Assembly: GCA_030434245.1 (NCBI GenBank)
Contig: JAUISX010000003.1
Span: forward strand, 202,001 to 266,000
Direction: 5' to 3'
From: Porphyromonadaceae bacterium W3.11
Lineage (GTDB): Bacteria; Bacteroidota; Bacteroidia; Bacteroidales; Porphyromonadaceae
DNA: 64,000 nucleotides
Each line of letters starts with the position of its first letter. Positions within the stretch are counted from its first letter, which is position 1. The position numbers and the translations under genes are program-made. Shown here one piece after another: positions 63,992 to 64,000 of this stretch. The notes beneath the pieces are model-generated. The model made no database searches and was not told the DNA's origin. It was given only the letters and a program-made list of their open reading frames with translations.

Positions 63992-64000
63992 TATCCTAAA

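Overview
The window looks like a Bacteroidales chromosome, most probably Porphyromonas or a close relative. The evidence is a Na+-translocating NADH:quinone reductase operon, a SusC/SusD (RagA/RagB-type) pair, an OmpA of the Porphyromonas Pgm6/7 type, an acetate/succinate CoA-transferase, the DUF4301, DUF5106, WbqC and DUF2156 families, and promoters of the Bacteroidetes form TAnnTTTG. The genus is inferred from gene content; no rRNA or tRNA gene was found.

Layout. 1-6.6 kb (minus strand): nqrA-nqrB-nqrC (nqrC cut by the window edge), a ZIP metal transporter with murF, and a DEDDh exonuclease. 6.9-11.1 kb (plus): a candidate structured RNA, a DUF4301 protein, an aminopeptidase P and a gamma-class carbonic anhydrase-like protein. 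11.1-16 kb (minus): a compact run of DUF2156, GNAT, dapB, lepB, a degenerate second signal-peptidase-like gene and wbqC. 16.2-17.35 kb: an IS982-family element inserted into a dispersed palindromic repeat.

17.8-25 kb (plus): a cobalamin riboswitch leads into a TonB-dependent receptor and a PepSY membrane protein. After a terminator come a BtuF/FecB-like lipoprotein and a CbiZ adenosylcobinamide amidohydrolase. Read together this is a corrinoid capture and salvage locus, although the receptor alone looks like a siderophore receptor. A peroxiredoxin follows.

26-37.5 kb (minus): ompA, then CoA-transferase/DUF5106 thiol lipoprotein/rfbA, a GDP-mannose pyrophosphorylase, a histidine kinase with an NtrC-type regulator, and an S9 oligopeptidase. 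38-39.4 kb: a Fic protein bracketed by two nearly identical palindromes; the upstream one is centred on the -33 box of its promoter.

39.6-50.9 kb (minus): a tripartite efflux operon with an adaptor, six MacB/FtsX-type permeases in three pairs, one ATPase and a TolC protein. It is preceded by a textbook sigma-54 promoter (TGGCAC-N5-TTGC on the minus strand) and two inverted repeats suited to an NtrC-type activator. The regulator gene at 33.6-34.9 kb is a natural candidate. 51.3-58.7 kb (plus): a metzincin-like lipoprotein protease in one transcription unit with SusC and SusD, suggesting protein or peptide utilisation. 58.8-60.2 kb: an IS256-family element with an 8-bp target duplication. 60.4-63.8 kb (minus): sppA-lpxK-dut.
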